From positions 1 to 22,485 of the IMG/VR virus record IMGVR_UViG_3300037882_000635: a stretch of DNA of 22,485 nucleotides, one strand, 5' to 3'. The first letter of the stretch is position 1, and every line of letters begins with the position of its first letter. Of this stretch, positions 8,312 through 14,165 are shown in pieces. The translations under genes were made by a program, and so were the position numbers. The notes beneath the pieces were generated by a model. It searched no databases. It was given only the letters and a program-made list of their open reading frames with translations, and was not told the DNA's origin. This stretch comes from a virus.

Positions 8312-8516
8312 TGCGAATCATCGCCTCAGTTTCTGCCTTAATGCTCTCAGAAATTTCAATCAGCTTATGTGCAATATCTGGATAATCGTCAGACACATCG
8401 CGGTTGCAATCTGCACAGTTAATCGCCACTAGAGGCTCGGAAGCAGACGTAAAAAAAATAGAGCCTACCGGCATATGATAGCCAAATAAGCACCACAGCT
8501 TGCGGAATAGTTTCAT
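8304..8516 (-). CDS. Small CxxC protein, DUF1660-like
   Basis: This 70-residue protein begins MKLFRKLWCLFGYHMPVG and has a CADC knuckle near residue 34-37, then an acidic helix. The opening plus a CxxC pair recalls the small prophage proteins grouped as DUF1660, a resemblance from memory and not a search. With only one clear CxxC pair plus Cys9 and His14, metal binding is possible but unproven. Overlaps with neighbours on both sides put it in the packaging operon. Confidence 0.65.
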   Translation of the reverse strand: MKLFRKLWCLFGYHMPVGSIFFTSASEPLVAINCADCNRDVSDDYPDIAHKLIEISESIKAETEAMIRNG

Positions 8517-8974
8517 CGAGTGATTACCTGCACAGGGACAACTGTCATAGGTGGCGGGGCTGGACGGTCATTGCCGTCACTGTCAGTTTCAGCGGTAGGC
8601 TGTACGGGCTTGCCGAAGGAACGGTCGAGAATCATTTGAGCGGCAGTCTGTGCTACGCGCTCATCAGTGCTGTTCAGGTTCTTTTCTAGAACCTTCATGG
8701 CTTTATCCACCAGCGTTTGCGCTCTTGTTACCATGTCGGCCTTAGCGCTGGTCGAGCCGTTAATCCCCTTCGGGTTGCGCACTTCGCCTTTTTTTGCTGG
8801 ATTTAAGCCTTTCAGTCTTTCGACTGAATACTGGCTTTTGCGCACTTTGCCGGTTCTGTGATTTACTAAACCAGCCGGTATAGTATTTAAGCTTTCCGTC
8901 TTTCCCTTTGGATTGACGGATTTTTTTGACTTGGCGAGGGTCGTGTTCTGGCTCATGGATATATTCAGCACCAT
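8513..8974 (-). CDS. Candidate terminase small subunit
   Basis: First gene of the leftward late block. The protein (153 residues) has a basic Lys/Ser-rich N-terminus and a KGEVRNPKGINGSTSAKA element like that of DUF5681 phage proteins. A helical segment ends RVAQTAAQMILDRSFGKPVQ, a motif frequent in proteins encoded just before large terminases. Small-terminase identity is therefore plausible by position and motif. The start is uncertain: neither the ATG at 8974 nor the ATG at 8956 (MSQNTT) has a good ribosome-binding site, and the latter gives a more natural N-terminus. Confidence 0.65.
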   Translation of the reverse strand: MVLNISMSQNTTLAKSKKSVNPKGKTESLNTIPAGLVNHRTGKVRKSQYSVERLKGLNPAKKGEVRNPKGINGSTSAKADMVTRAQTLVDKAMKVLEKNLNSTDERVAQTAAQMILDRSFGKPVQPTAETDSDGNDRPAPPPMTVVPVQVITR

Positions 8975-9003
8975 TTAATGGGTTTTTGCAATAAGGGGCA
9001 TTT

Positions 9004-9075
9004 GCCGACTTATGAATACGTATGCAAAGGTCTTGACTTGTGACAAGTAACGGGCTATTCTGTACCTAAGTCGGC
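9004..9075. repeat. 9-bp inverted repeat bracketing promoter P1
   Basis: GCCGACTTA at 9004-9012 and its exact complement TAAGTCGGC at 9067-9075 flank the P1 promoter and both of its palindromes, with 54 bp between the arms. It sits in the gap between divergent blocks. It could be a paired protein-binding site or a transcript 5' element. Confidence 0.6.
9012..9061 (+). promoter_or_regulatory. Promoter P1 with overlapping operators
   Basis: TTGACT (9033-9038), a 17-bp spacer and TATTCT (9056-9061) form a sigma70-type promoter for the plus-strand genes starting at 9111. The palindrome ACTTGTGACAAGT (9036-9048) and the 12-mer GTGACAAGTAAC (9040-9051) cover the -35 and spacer, as a repressor site would. 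Upstream, ATGAATACGTATGCA (9012-9026) is near-palindromic and recurs inverted at promoter P3. No convincing leftward promoter for the late genes was found in this gap. Confidence 0.7.
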
Positions 9076-9110
9076 GGCATTCCGCTACCGGCAATAAGCA
9101 GGAGTTACCC

Positions 9111-9368
9111 ATGAACGTATTATCAATCAAACCAAGGCATGATTTTATTTCTAAAGAATTTTCTGGGTTTATTGTGCGCTGTGCTGATTTAGATTCCGCT
9201 TACAAGATGACCTCTGAGCTTATTAACTTAGGGATTGCCGTCTTTCCGAAGCTGGATTTAGGTTTAGATATACCCATGAAAACTGTCGTTCAAAAGAAAA
9301 AGCACTATGAATTCATCAAATACTGCGAAAAACACGGCCTAATCATCGAATCAGGCCAGAAAGCCTAA
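9111..9368 (+). CDS. Hypothetical early protein
   Basis: This 85-residue protein is not recognised. It is a compact alpha/beta sequence with SGFIVRCADLDSAYKMTSEL, a hydrophobic strand (LGIAVFPKLDLGL) and a Lys-rich C-terminal helix (KKKHYEFIKYCEKHG). The start is well set by AGGAG seven bases upstream. It is the first gene after P1, with a leader of about 43 bases. A 7-bp hairpin (GAATGCC/GGCATTC, 9376-9399) follows the stop but lacks a T run, so read-through to the next gene is expected. Confidence 0.75.
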   Translation: MNVLSIKPRHDFISKEFSGFIVRCADLDSAYKMTSELINLGIAVFPKLDLGLDIPMKTVVQKKKHYEFIKYCEKHGLIIESGQKA

Positions 9369-9444
9369 CCTTTTAGAATGCCTTGGCAACAGGGCATTCA
9401 ATAAAGGTCGAGCATCCCGCTTACCTTCAGCCGGAGTAACAGTT

Positions 9445-9666
9445 ATGAAAGTAAACACAATGGATAAAAAACCAGCTCGATACTTTGTCAACCAGCCGTC
9501 CATGTTACAGCCTATGCACAAGTATCACGGACTGAACGTGCTTGCTATTAAAGAGCCGTCATCGGATGACGCAATGCGGGTATATTTCCTGTCCGGCGAT
9601 TGCGTATCAATGATTATGCCGAAGCTGGCGCTGTCTAAAGGCTGGCGCACAACCACCGCCACATAA
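9445..9666 (+). CDS. Hypothetical early protein
   Basis: This 73-residue protein is not recognised. It contains MHKYHGLNVLAIKEP, an acidic turn (SSDDAMRVYFLSGDCVSM) and a short C-terminal LALSKGWR. The mix of strands and turns suggests a small single-domain protein. Its ATG has CCGGAG upstream, nearly the same leader as the next gene (CCGGAGTAA), so the genes after P1 share translation signals. No metal site, signal peptide or membrane segment is visible. Confidence 0.7.
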   Translation: MKVNTMDKKPARYFVNQPSMLQPMHKYHGLNVLAIKEPSSDDAMRVYFLSGDCVSMIMPKLALSKGWRTTTAT

Positions 9667-9712
9667 ACTTACTAAACCCTTTTGTCCACAAAAACCAACC
9701 GGAGTAAAAACT

Positions 9713-10294
9713 ATGAAAGCCGCATTTGCACATAATCAACTCAAGGCCGCGCTGTTGTTTGCGGCGAAAAACGATGTCCGCTATTACCTGAACGGCGTAT
9801 TGTTTCGTGGCGAAACTGGCGAACTGGTAGCCACTGACGGGCATCGCTGTATTGTCATCGAAACAGGCTGGCGAGCTGAAGGGGATGTCATCATCCCGCG
9901 CGAGCTTATTGAAAAAGTTTTGAAGGTAACCAAGGCCGAAGACACGGCAATTGAAATGTCGCTTGATGAATCCTCTAGAAAAATGGCATTAGGCGGGATT
10001 GTTGATTTTAAAATTGATGGAAAATACCCAGACTATTCAGCAATATTTGTGCAAGAAGATGGGTGTGTGCCGTCGCCAGCAATTCTAAATACATCATACA
10101 TTGTCGATGCCGCCAAAGCCAGAGCCTTGATAGCTGGCCTGAGTTCATTCAAAAACACAGGGCTTGCTTTCTGCGCTAAAGCGCCTAATGAAGCTGGCAT
10201 CGGTTATCTTGAAACTGTTGCTATCCTGCGGAATCATACCGCCTTTTATTTTGGCAACGGGCTTAAAATCGCAATTCAGCCGCTACGTGTTTGA
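9713..10294 (+). CDS. Shortened DnaN-like sliding clamp
   Basis: Residues 20-45 (NDVRYYLNGVLF, then ELVATDGHR) match domain II of the bacterial DNA polymerase III beta clamp, where E. coli DnaN has QDVRYYLNGMLF and ATDGHR. IDGKYPDYSAI at 101-111 matches the end of domain II. LNTSYIVDAAKARAL at 126-140 matches the last half of domain III (FNVSYVLDVLNAL), and the protein ends PLRV where DnaN ends PMRL. Domain I and the first part of domain III are missing: 193 residues against about 366. It probably tethers a polymerase or repair enzyme to DNA. The start has CCGGAG upstream. Confidence 0.85.
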   Translation: MKAAFAHNQLKAALLFAAKNDVRYYLNGVLFRGETGELVATDGHRCIVIETGWRAEGDVIIPRELIEKVLKVTKAEDTAIEMSLDESSRKMALGGIVDFKIDGKYPDYSAIFVQEDGCVPSPAILNTSYIVDAAKARALIAGLSSFKNTGLAFCAKAPNEAGIGYLETVAILRNHTAFYFGNGLKIAIQPLRV

Positions 10295-10313
10295 AGCCAA
10301 TTCCCGTTTAAAC

Positions 10314-10341
10314 AAAAAGCCCCAGCAATGGGGCTTTTTTT
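10314..10341. terminator. Bidirectional intrinsic terminator
   Basis: AAAAAGCCCC, a six-base loop and GGGGCTTTTT form a 10-bp stem with T runs on both strands (seven T on plus, TTTTTGTTT on minus). It ends the P1 operon after the clamp gene. It also ends minus-strand transcription coming through the tRNA, where the two blocks converge. Confidence 0.92.
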
Positions 10342-10446
10342 ATTCGGCATGGGATAGGCTCACTCTTTCATGGTCGCATCCTCAAGAAGGGTTATGTTCA
10401 TGAGAACTTAGTATGGCTGTGCTTTCGTTCGATGTCAATGAATTGC

Positions 10447-10524
10447 TGGAGCGCTAAACAGGAATCGAACCTGCAACCCCCTGCTTGGAAGGCAGGCGCT
10501 CTACCTAAATTGAGCTATTAGCGC
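10447..10524 (-). tRNA. tRNA-Gly (anticodon UCC), CCA encoded
   Basis: The minus strand folds as a full cloverleaf. The acceptor is GCGCTAA/TTAGCGC and the D stem GCTC/GAGC with GG in the loop. The anticodon stem is CCTGC/GCAGG with loop CTTCCAA (anticodon TCC), and the T arm is GCAGG-TTCGATT-CCTGT. The discriminator base is T and the terminal CCA is encoded. It would read GGA and GGG codons. From 10342 to 10446, between it and the terminator, nothing else is supported. Confidence 0.93.
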
Positions 10525-10532
10525 GGATTGAA

Positions 10533-10617
10533 GTGGTGAAAGACGCGATTCTCTTGGATTTTATCTGCGCCGATACCTCACTAAAACAAAATCCCAAGCA
10601 AGGGCTTGATTCACCAC
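10533..10617 (-). ncRNA. Cloverleaf-like structured element next to the tRNA
   Basis: On the minus strand, eight bases upstream of the tRNA-Gly, GTGGTGAA and TTCACCAC close an 85-base unit. Inside are an arm CAAGC-CCTT-GCTTG, a long arm GGATTTT/AAAATCC (extended by CTTGG pairing with one bulge) and a small arm AAGA/TCTT. The four-arm topology recalls a tRNA, but there is no TTCRA T-loop and no seven-base anticodon loop. It could be a decayed tRNA, a tRNA-like RNA or a processing element. The strand is inferred from the tRNA. Confidence 0.45.
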
Positions 10618-10728
10618 ACGACTAACTACTCGTACTCTAAGCCTGTTATGACTATTGGAATCAGGTGTCACGCAAATGCGTTGAACTGGTCTGCTTTCTG
10701 AGTAGCTATGCGTCTAGTGAATAAAACC

Positions 10729-10892
10729 GACCGTCTTTCCGGCCTGCCAGCAAAGCCTTCAAGCAACCCCGTCAGCCATCCCTGTCGGGTCTATTGCTGT
10801 CCAGCTCACGGTACGGCGGCATAGGCTATGGAGTTGCCGCCCGTGGCGTCTGAAGATTATTTGAACGCTCATCTTCAGCTAAGCGTCCGGTC
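10729..10892 (-). ncRNA. Candidate structured RNA with pseudoknot
   Basis: A 5-bp helix (CGGTC 10888-10892 with GACCG 10729-10733) encloses three elements. The first is an H-type pseudoknot: CTGAAGAT 10850-10857 with ATCTTCAG 10871-10878, interlocked with AGCGT 10882-10886 and ACGCT 10865-10869. The second is a long hairpin pairing 10807-10811 with 10841-10845 and 10816-10821 with 10835-10840. The third is a hairpin pairing 10762-10766 with 10794-10798 and CCCG with CGGG. On the minus strand the pseudoknot stem extends to 7 bp through a G-U pair. No protein frame fits. From 10618 to 10728 nothing is recognised. Confidence 0.45.
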
Positions 10893-10941
10893 TATCTGGC
10901 ATAACCAGCCCCACCGACTAGGGTTGCAATGATTAGTATTA

Positions 10942-11229
10942 TCACGCACTCTCTTTAAAATTACCAGTGCGGGAAAAAATTATTTTCAGCGCCTCTTCAG
11001 TGCTTCGGATGATGTCGTATTGTCCTCGCCATTCCTTTTGCAATTTAATCTGCGATGGTTTTAGCTTGCCCTCGCTTGTCTTTATTTCAAATGCAAAATT
11101 CATGCCTTTACAGCCAACCAAGATGTCTATCTTGTTTAACTGAAGAACACTGCATCCAACTTCACAAAGCTCTCTGATAATATCTGCTTCATTCCCATCG
11201 CGGCGTGTGGCATAGCGATTTATTGTCAT
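10942..11229 (-). CDS. VRR-NUC-like PD-(D/E)XK nuclease
   Basis: The 95-residue protein carries the compact nuclease core of the VRR-NUC / Holliday-resolvase-like group. Glu14 lies in DGNEADIIREL, Asp35 in NKIDILVGC, the Glu-Ile-Lys motif in AFEIKTSEGKL (Glu48, Lys50), and Gln60 in KPSQIKLQKEW. This is the usual order of active-site residues, so the enzyme is probably active, cutting flap or branched DNA during replication or recombination. It is the last gene of the leftward replication operon and overlaps the HNH gene by four bases (ATGA). Confidence 0.82.
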   Translation of the reverse strand: MTINRYATRRDGNEADIIRELCEVGCSVLQLNKIDILVGCKGMNFAFEIKTSEGKLKPSQIKLQKEWRGQYDIIRSTEEALKIIFSRTGNFKESA

Positions 11230-11702
11230 TCCGACCGCCCAAACTTACCCGCCTCAACCGACAACCTGTTGCGGTACGCTTCATGGGCTTCTTTAGCGGC
11301 AACAAAAACACCAAGATATACCGTTCTGTAATTCAGGTGAATGAATGCCTTGTAACGGCCTGTTTGAGCGCAAAAGGATACGCCCTTCAATCCAGACTTG
11401 TTGCTTTTCCTAGCTCTGGTGTTGAAGCAATTCTGTTGGCGCGTAGCTTCACGCAAATTCGCTGGTCGGCAGTTTAGCCGGTTGCCGTCAATATGGTCTA
11501 TCTCGGCGGCTGGCTCGCGCCCATTAACCATTGTCCATATCACACGATGCAATGGAACTGTTCTGCCATCGACCGAAACCTGATAATACCCTGCGTTGGA
11601 AATTGACCATTTATTTCTGCCGTTTTTCTTTCTGGTCAACTTGCCGGATTTATGGTCTAAGTCAAATATTTCATACAGCCTTTTTGGGTCTAATTTACTC
11701 AT
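11226..11702 (-). CDS. HNH homing endonuclease with AP2 domain
   Basis: The 158-residue protein has an HNH core: PLHRVIWTMVNG with His52, then EIDHIDGNRLNCRPANLRE with Asp69-His70 and Asn81. A C-terminal AP2-like DNA-binding domain follows (KSGLKGVSF...RYKAFIHLNYRTVYLGVF...EAHEAYRNRL, residues 101-146). This architecture is typical of free-standing phage homing endonucleases, which cut a target lacking the gene and spread by repair. It lies between DUF1364 and the VRR-NUC gene with eight- and four-base overlaps, so it is co-transcribed. No intron is evident. It could equally serve in packaging or host DNA cleavage. Confidence 0.88.
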   Translation of the reverse strand: MSKLDPKRLYEIFDLDHKSGKLTRKKNGRNKWSISNAGYYQVSVDGRTVPLHRVIWTMVNGREPAAEIDHIDGNRLNCRPANLREATRQQNCFNTRARKSNKSGLKGVSFCAQTGRYKAFIHLNYRTVYLGVFVAAKEAHEAYRNRLSVEAGKFGRSE

Positions 11703-11979
11703 CGCCGATAGCTCCAGTTGTTATCCAAATTTTGATTGTTCTTGCCATGCCGCGCGCAAATGCGGCATCTATTTCCTGTTGTGTCATCTTGCCAGCGCGC
11801 CGGTCAACAAGCTCATGGCAGTTGTAGCATGATATTGCGCCGATTAAATCCGGCGATTTCATACCCATTCCCGAAACACCGATAACCCGATAATGCGCAA
11901 GGCAACACGGCTCGGTGTTGCAACCGTCCAGCCGCAAAGTGCATTGGTGATACTGTGCCTCATTGCGTAAGTTTTTCAT
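11695..11979 (-). CDS. DUF1364 family zinc-binding nuclease-like protein
   Basis: The 94-residue protein from the ATG at 11979 matches DUF1364, a family of phage early proteins with an HNH-like zinc fold. Cys13 and Cys20 lie in HQCTLRLDGC, CCLAHYRVIG contains His29, GMGMKSPDLIGAISC has Cys51, and YNCHELVDRR has Cys54 and His55. The start is set by AAGGA five bases upstream and overlaps the previous gene by 20 bases. Longer upstream frames lack a site. In lambdoid phages such proteins lie in the nin region and are thought to help recombination; its activity here is inferred. Confidence 0.82.
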   Translation of the reverse strand: MKNLRNEAQYHQCTLRLDGCNTEPCCLAHYRVIGVSGMGMKSPDLIGAISCYNCHELVDRRAGKMTQQEIDAAFARGMARTIKIWITTGAIGDE

Positions 11980-12403
11980 GCTCATCCTTTGGGAACTCAA
12001 GCGCCACCTTGCCAGCGTAACCGGCCTGCACGGCCTCAAGGTACTGCTTAATCTGCGGATTCGTCATCAGGCTGGTGACTGGAAAGCTTTCCATGATGAT
12101 GAGCTTTTGCTCATACGTGAATCCGGCCTTTATTCTGGTGTCGTAGTTTTCCCTGAACACCGCGCACTCGGCGCGCATGATTGGTACGCCATAGTGAAGC
12201 TTGCAAAATGCCTTCGCCTGAATCGGTGTCATTTCACGAAGCTCACGCGATATTTGACAGTACCAAGTATGGCTTAGTTTGTTGATTGGCAGACCACGAT
12301 GCTTGCCATGCTTCACCGTGACCGTAAGATATCGGTACTGGGCATACAGCGCCCGAATCTCGCCGATAGCTTCCTGCAAAGCAGTGTCTGAATCGACTAT
12401 CAT
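11960..12403 (-). CDS. Conserved phage protein of the replication block, NinB-like by position
   Basis: The 147-residue protein has a pattern seen in many phage replication blocks: an N-terminal helical segment, LTVTVKHGKHRGLPINKLSH, then AFCKLHYGVPIMRAE, FRENYDTRIKAGFTYEQKL and PVTSLMTNPQIKQYLEAVQ. The basic GKHRGLPINKL stretch suggests nucleic-acid contact. By size and place it parallels NinB-type recombination proteins, but the resemblance is by position and I cannot confirm homology. It starts four bases inside the upstream gene (ATGA). Confidence 0.7.
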   Translation of the reverse strand: MIVDSDTALQEAIGEIRALYAQYRYLTVTVKHGKHRGLPINKLSHTWYCQISRELREMTPIQAKAFCKLHYGVPIMRAECAVFRENYDTRIKAGFTYEQKLIIMESFPVTSLMTNPQIKQYLEAVQAGYAGKVALEFPKDEHEKLTQ

Positions 12404-12777
12404 TTTTTGCCAACTAGGCGCGAGTTCGCCACGCCACGCTTGGCGGCTAATCGACCGGCGCGCTCAACCTTAACTTCAGAATCAACAAATTCTTTAACCG
12501 TTGTACAGCCCATTTTGATGTACTTTGATACATGCATGTCCGAGCGATGAGGAAACCACTCGCGGCGGATTGCTGAAACGCTGGAGTATTCCTTGCCTTC
12601 AAAAATGTATGATTTCATTTGCTTTCCCTTCACTTCCTTTTTGAGTGTTTTGTTAAAAGCCCAGCGCTTTGCTTCCGACACCATGACCTGCGCGGCATCT
12701 TCGGTGACTTTGAAATACTCGGATATTTCTGTCAGGTTACAACCGGCTTCGACTAACCGCCATACCTTCTCGTTCAT
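12400..12777 (-). CDS. Hypothetical HTH-containing protein
   Basis: The 125-residue protein has an N-terminal helix-turn-helix-like segment (RLVEAGCNLTEISEYFKVTE, residues 7-26). A basic middle follows, then KSYIFEGKEYSSVSAIRREW, which resembles the small DNA-contact modules found beside homing nucleases. The C-terminus is basic (ERAGRLAAKRGVANSRLVGKK). ATGA overlaps on both sides place it inside the replication operon. A DNA-binding role is likely by composition; the target is unknown. Confidence 0.65.
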   Translation of the reverse strand: MNEKVWRLVEAGCNLTEISEYFKVTEDAAQVMVSEAKRWAFNKTLKKEVKGKQMKSYIFEGKEYSSVSAIRREWFPHRSDMHVSKYIKMGCTTVKEFVDSEVKVERAGRLAAKRGVANSRLVGKK

Positions 12778-13319
12778 GACAGTAATTCCTTGGCGGCGGC
12801 GATGCTGGCCTTGATGCTCTCGACCTGTTCAGGCGTAGGCGGCGCTTTGTTGCGCTTGACCGGCTGAGCCTCAATCATCACCGGAACTTCCGGCAAAGCC
12901 GCGCCATGCTCCACAGCTTCACACGAAAGCCAGTATGCGCGCTCGGTCAGCGCGTCATGCTCCTTGGCGCTGGCAAGCTTGAGCCGGTAAGCATCCAGAA
13001 ATGAGTTCGCCAGCAACGTGAATGGTGTTACTTGTCCGGTTGCAAGCAAATGCCGGTAGGCATTCAGGCTCGGCAAGCCAAGCGCCTGAAGCCGGAACTC
13101 AGGGAGCGATGGAGGCCATACCGCCGACAGGCTGTTGTTTTTGTAATGCTGTATGGCCTCGGCAATCTGCGGTATCTCAAGGCTCGACAGGCCATCACGC
13201 CAAACGCGAGCGGATATGCCGTCAGGATTCGTGCCGACTTGGGAAATCCACTTGTGACCGAATATGCCCGACATCACGGCGAAGAACTCGGCAAACTTCT
13301 GGTCGCTCATGGCTGGCAT
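12774..13319 (-). CDS. Replication protein P-like helicase loader
   Basis: The 181-residue protein follows the O-like initiator and resembles lambda P-type proteins, which bring the host DnaB helicase to the origin. It has FAEFFAVMSGIFGHKWISQ, ARVWRDGLSSLEIPQIAEAI and AVWPPSLPEFRLQALG, the order seen in this family (aromatic N-terminus, Trp-Arg-Gly-Leu, then Pro-Pro-Ser-hydrophobic-Pro-Glu-Phe). The C-terminal half is helical and ends in TPEQVESIKASIAAAKELL. The ATG at 13319 has AGGAG eight bases upstream; the ATG at 13310 (ATGA with the O stop) is a possible alternative. Confidence 0.78.
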   Translation of the reverse strand: MPAMSDQKFAEFFAVMSGIFGHKWISQVGTNPDGISARVWRDGLSSLEIPQIAEAIQHYKNNSLSAVWPPSLPEFRLQALGLPSLNAYRHLLATGQVTPFTLLANSFLDAYRLKLASAKEHDALTERAYWLSCEAVEHGAALPEVPVMIEAQPVKRNKAPPTPEQVESIKASIAAAKELLS

Positions 13320-13981
13320 TGTTTCAGCTCCTGATTTCGATAGTGGGTTTGCATCACTTGGTCTGCAAGCCCAAGCACTTCTTTCGTAATGGCATTCGGG
13401 CTTGCGCCTTTAGACTTCCGCATCCAGTTACGCCAAGTGCCTTCCCAGTCGGTTCTGGCTGTCTTGAACGTGTAATCCATGAAAGCTTCAGTTTCACGCC
13501 TTGCAACGGCTTCAGGTATGCCTTGAGCATAAGCCCATTCAAGCAATGCTGGGGTCAATTGAAAATCGGCTGGCGCTTTTTTGCTCGGTCGCGGCTTTAG
13601 CGCGACAAGGCTCTTCTCTTTCTCTTCTAGATTTATATGCTTTATATCCTCTTCTCTAGGCAAGCATTCTGCTAGCACGTTGCTAGCATCTTGATTGAGA
13701 AGGAAGAAACCTGATTTAATTAAAGGACTTAGCGCACTTTTCAGGTCTTCAACATTGGTTCTGAGGCGAAATGAAATCAGGTCGTAATCTAGCGGTATTT
13801 TGCCTTCATCGTACTCGCTCGCTAGCAACCATAACATCGGTGCTAGCGCTTTGCTAGCAAGCGGCAAGCGTTGATAATCGTAATTATCCAGAATGGATTT
13901 ATGCAACTTAATCCATGTCGGTGAACGGTCTTTGTAGTGTTGAAACTCGCCCCAATTTTTGGGCTGAATGACGGCATTCAT
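13307..13981 (-). CDS. Replication initiator, O-like with DnaT-like C-terminal domain
   Basis: The 224-residue protein starts at the ATG at 13981 (AGAGGA upstream). The N-terminal half is a winged-helix-like domain: SPTWIKLHKSILDNYDYQRL, then LDYDLISFRLRTNVEDLKSA and SPLIKSGFFLL, the arrangement of phage initiators that bind origin iterons. A charged linker follows (EEKEKSLVALKPRPSKKAP). The C-terminal domain (FQLTPALLEWAYAQGIPEAV ... DWEGTWRNWMRK) resembles the DnaT/primosomal module of many phage O proteins. The gene contains repeated GCTAGC sites and an AT-rich stretch, as lambda O contains its origin. Confidence 0.85.
   Translation of the reverse strand: MNAVIQPKNWGEFQHYKDRSPTWIKLHKSILDNYDYQRLPLASKALAPMLWLLASEYDEGKIPLDYDLISFRLRTNVEDLKSALSPLIKSGFFLLNQDASNVLAECLPREEDIKHINLEEKEKSLVALKPRPSKKAPADFQLTPALLEWAYAQGIPEAVARRETEAFMDYTFKTARTDWEGTWRNWMRKSKGASPNAITKEVLGLADQVMQTHYRNQELKQCQP
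13611..13858. other. Candidate replication origin inside the O-like gene
   Basis: Five GCTAGC sites, four of them GCTAGCA, start at 13671, 13682, 13821, 13842 and 13853. Spacings of 11, 21 and 11 bp put neighbours on the same helix face. The sites fall in different codon frames, so protein constraint does not explain them. Beyond them in the O reading direction lies a T/A- and pyrimidine-rich stretch (13611-13660) suited to unwinding. Iterons followed by an AT-rich block inside O is the lambda arrangement. Confidence 0.6.
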
Positions 13982-14160
13982 AATAAATCCTCTGCTAACT
14001 TGCGGGGTAAAACACCACAATTGCATACGGATTGTGGCGAACATACAGGCGAACAAAAAGAAGTGTGCCAAGCGTGTTCGCTCGCCTGTCCTATCCGCAT
14101 GACCAGATAGTAAGGCACACCATGATTCTGCCGCATGACAATTTTGATGTCAATAGGCAT
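13978..14160 (-). CDS. Small Cys-rich protein between repressor and initiator genes
   Basis: This 60-residue frame starts at the ATG at 14160, five bases after the repressor stop, and ends with an ATGA overlap onto the O-like start. The C-terminal half has Cys at three spaced positions (SFCSPVCSPQSVCNCGVLP), which could bind metal. The ribosome-binding site is weak (GAG ten bases upstream). Operon spacing supports a real gene; residue composition is not decisive. The DNA here also carries repeated GGCGAACA and TGTTCGC motifs (14034-14085) that may be regulatory instead. Confidence 0.45.
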   Translation of the reverse strand: MPIDIKIVMRQNHGVPYYLVMRIGQASEHAWHTSFCSPVCSPQSVCNCGVLPRKLAEDLL

Positions 14161-14165
14161 TTTTA

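Noticed and set aside
10413-10457. 14-codon plus-strand frame (MAVLSFDVNELLER) over the tRNA 3' end
   Set aside because: No ribosome-binding site and it overlaps the tRNA on the other strand; probably chance.
10447-10470. tRNA 3' end as a phage attachment site
   Set aside because: tRNA 3' ends are common att sites, but no integrase and no second copy of the sequence was seen in the window.
3331-10554. 12-bp repeat CGCGATTCTCTT at 3331 and 10543
   Set aside because: A few 12-mer matches are expected by chance in 22 kb, and the contexts are unrelated.
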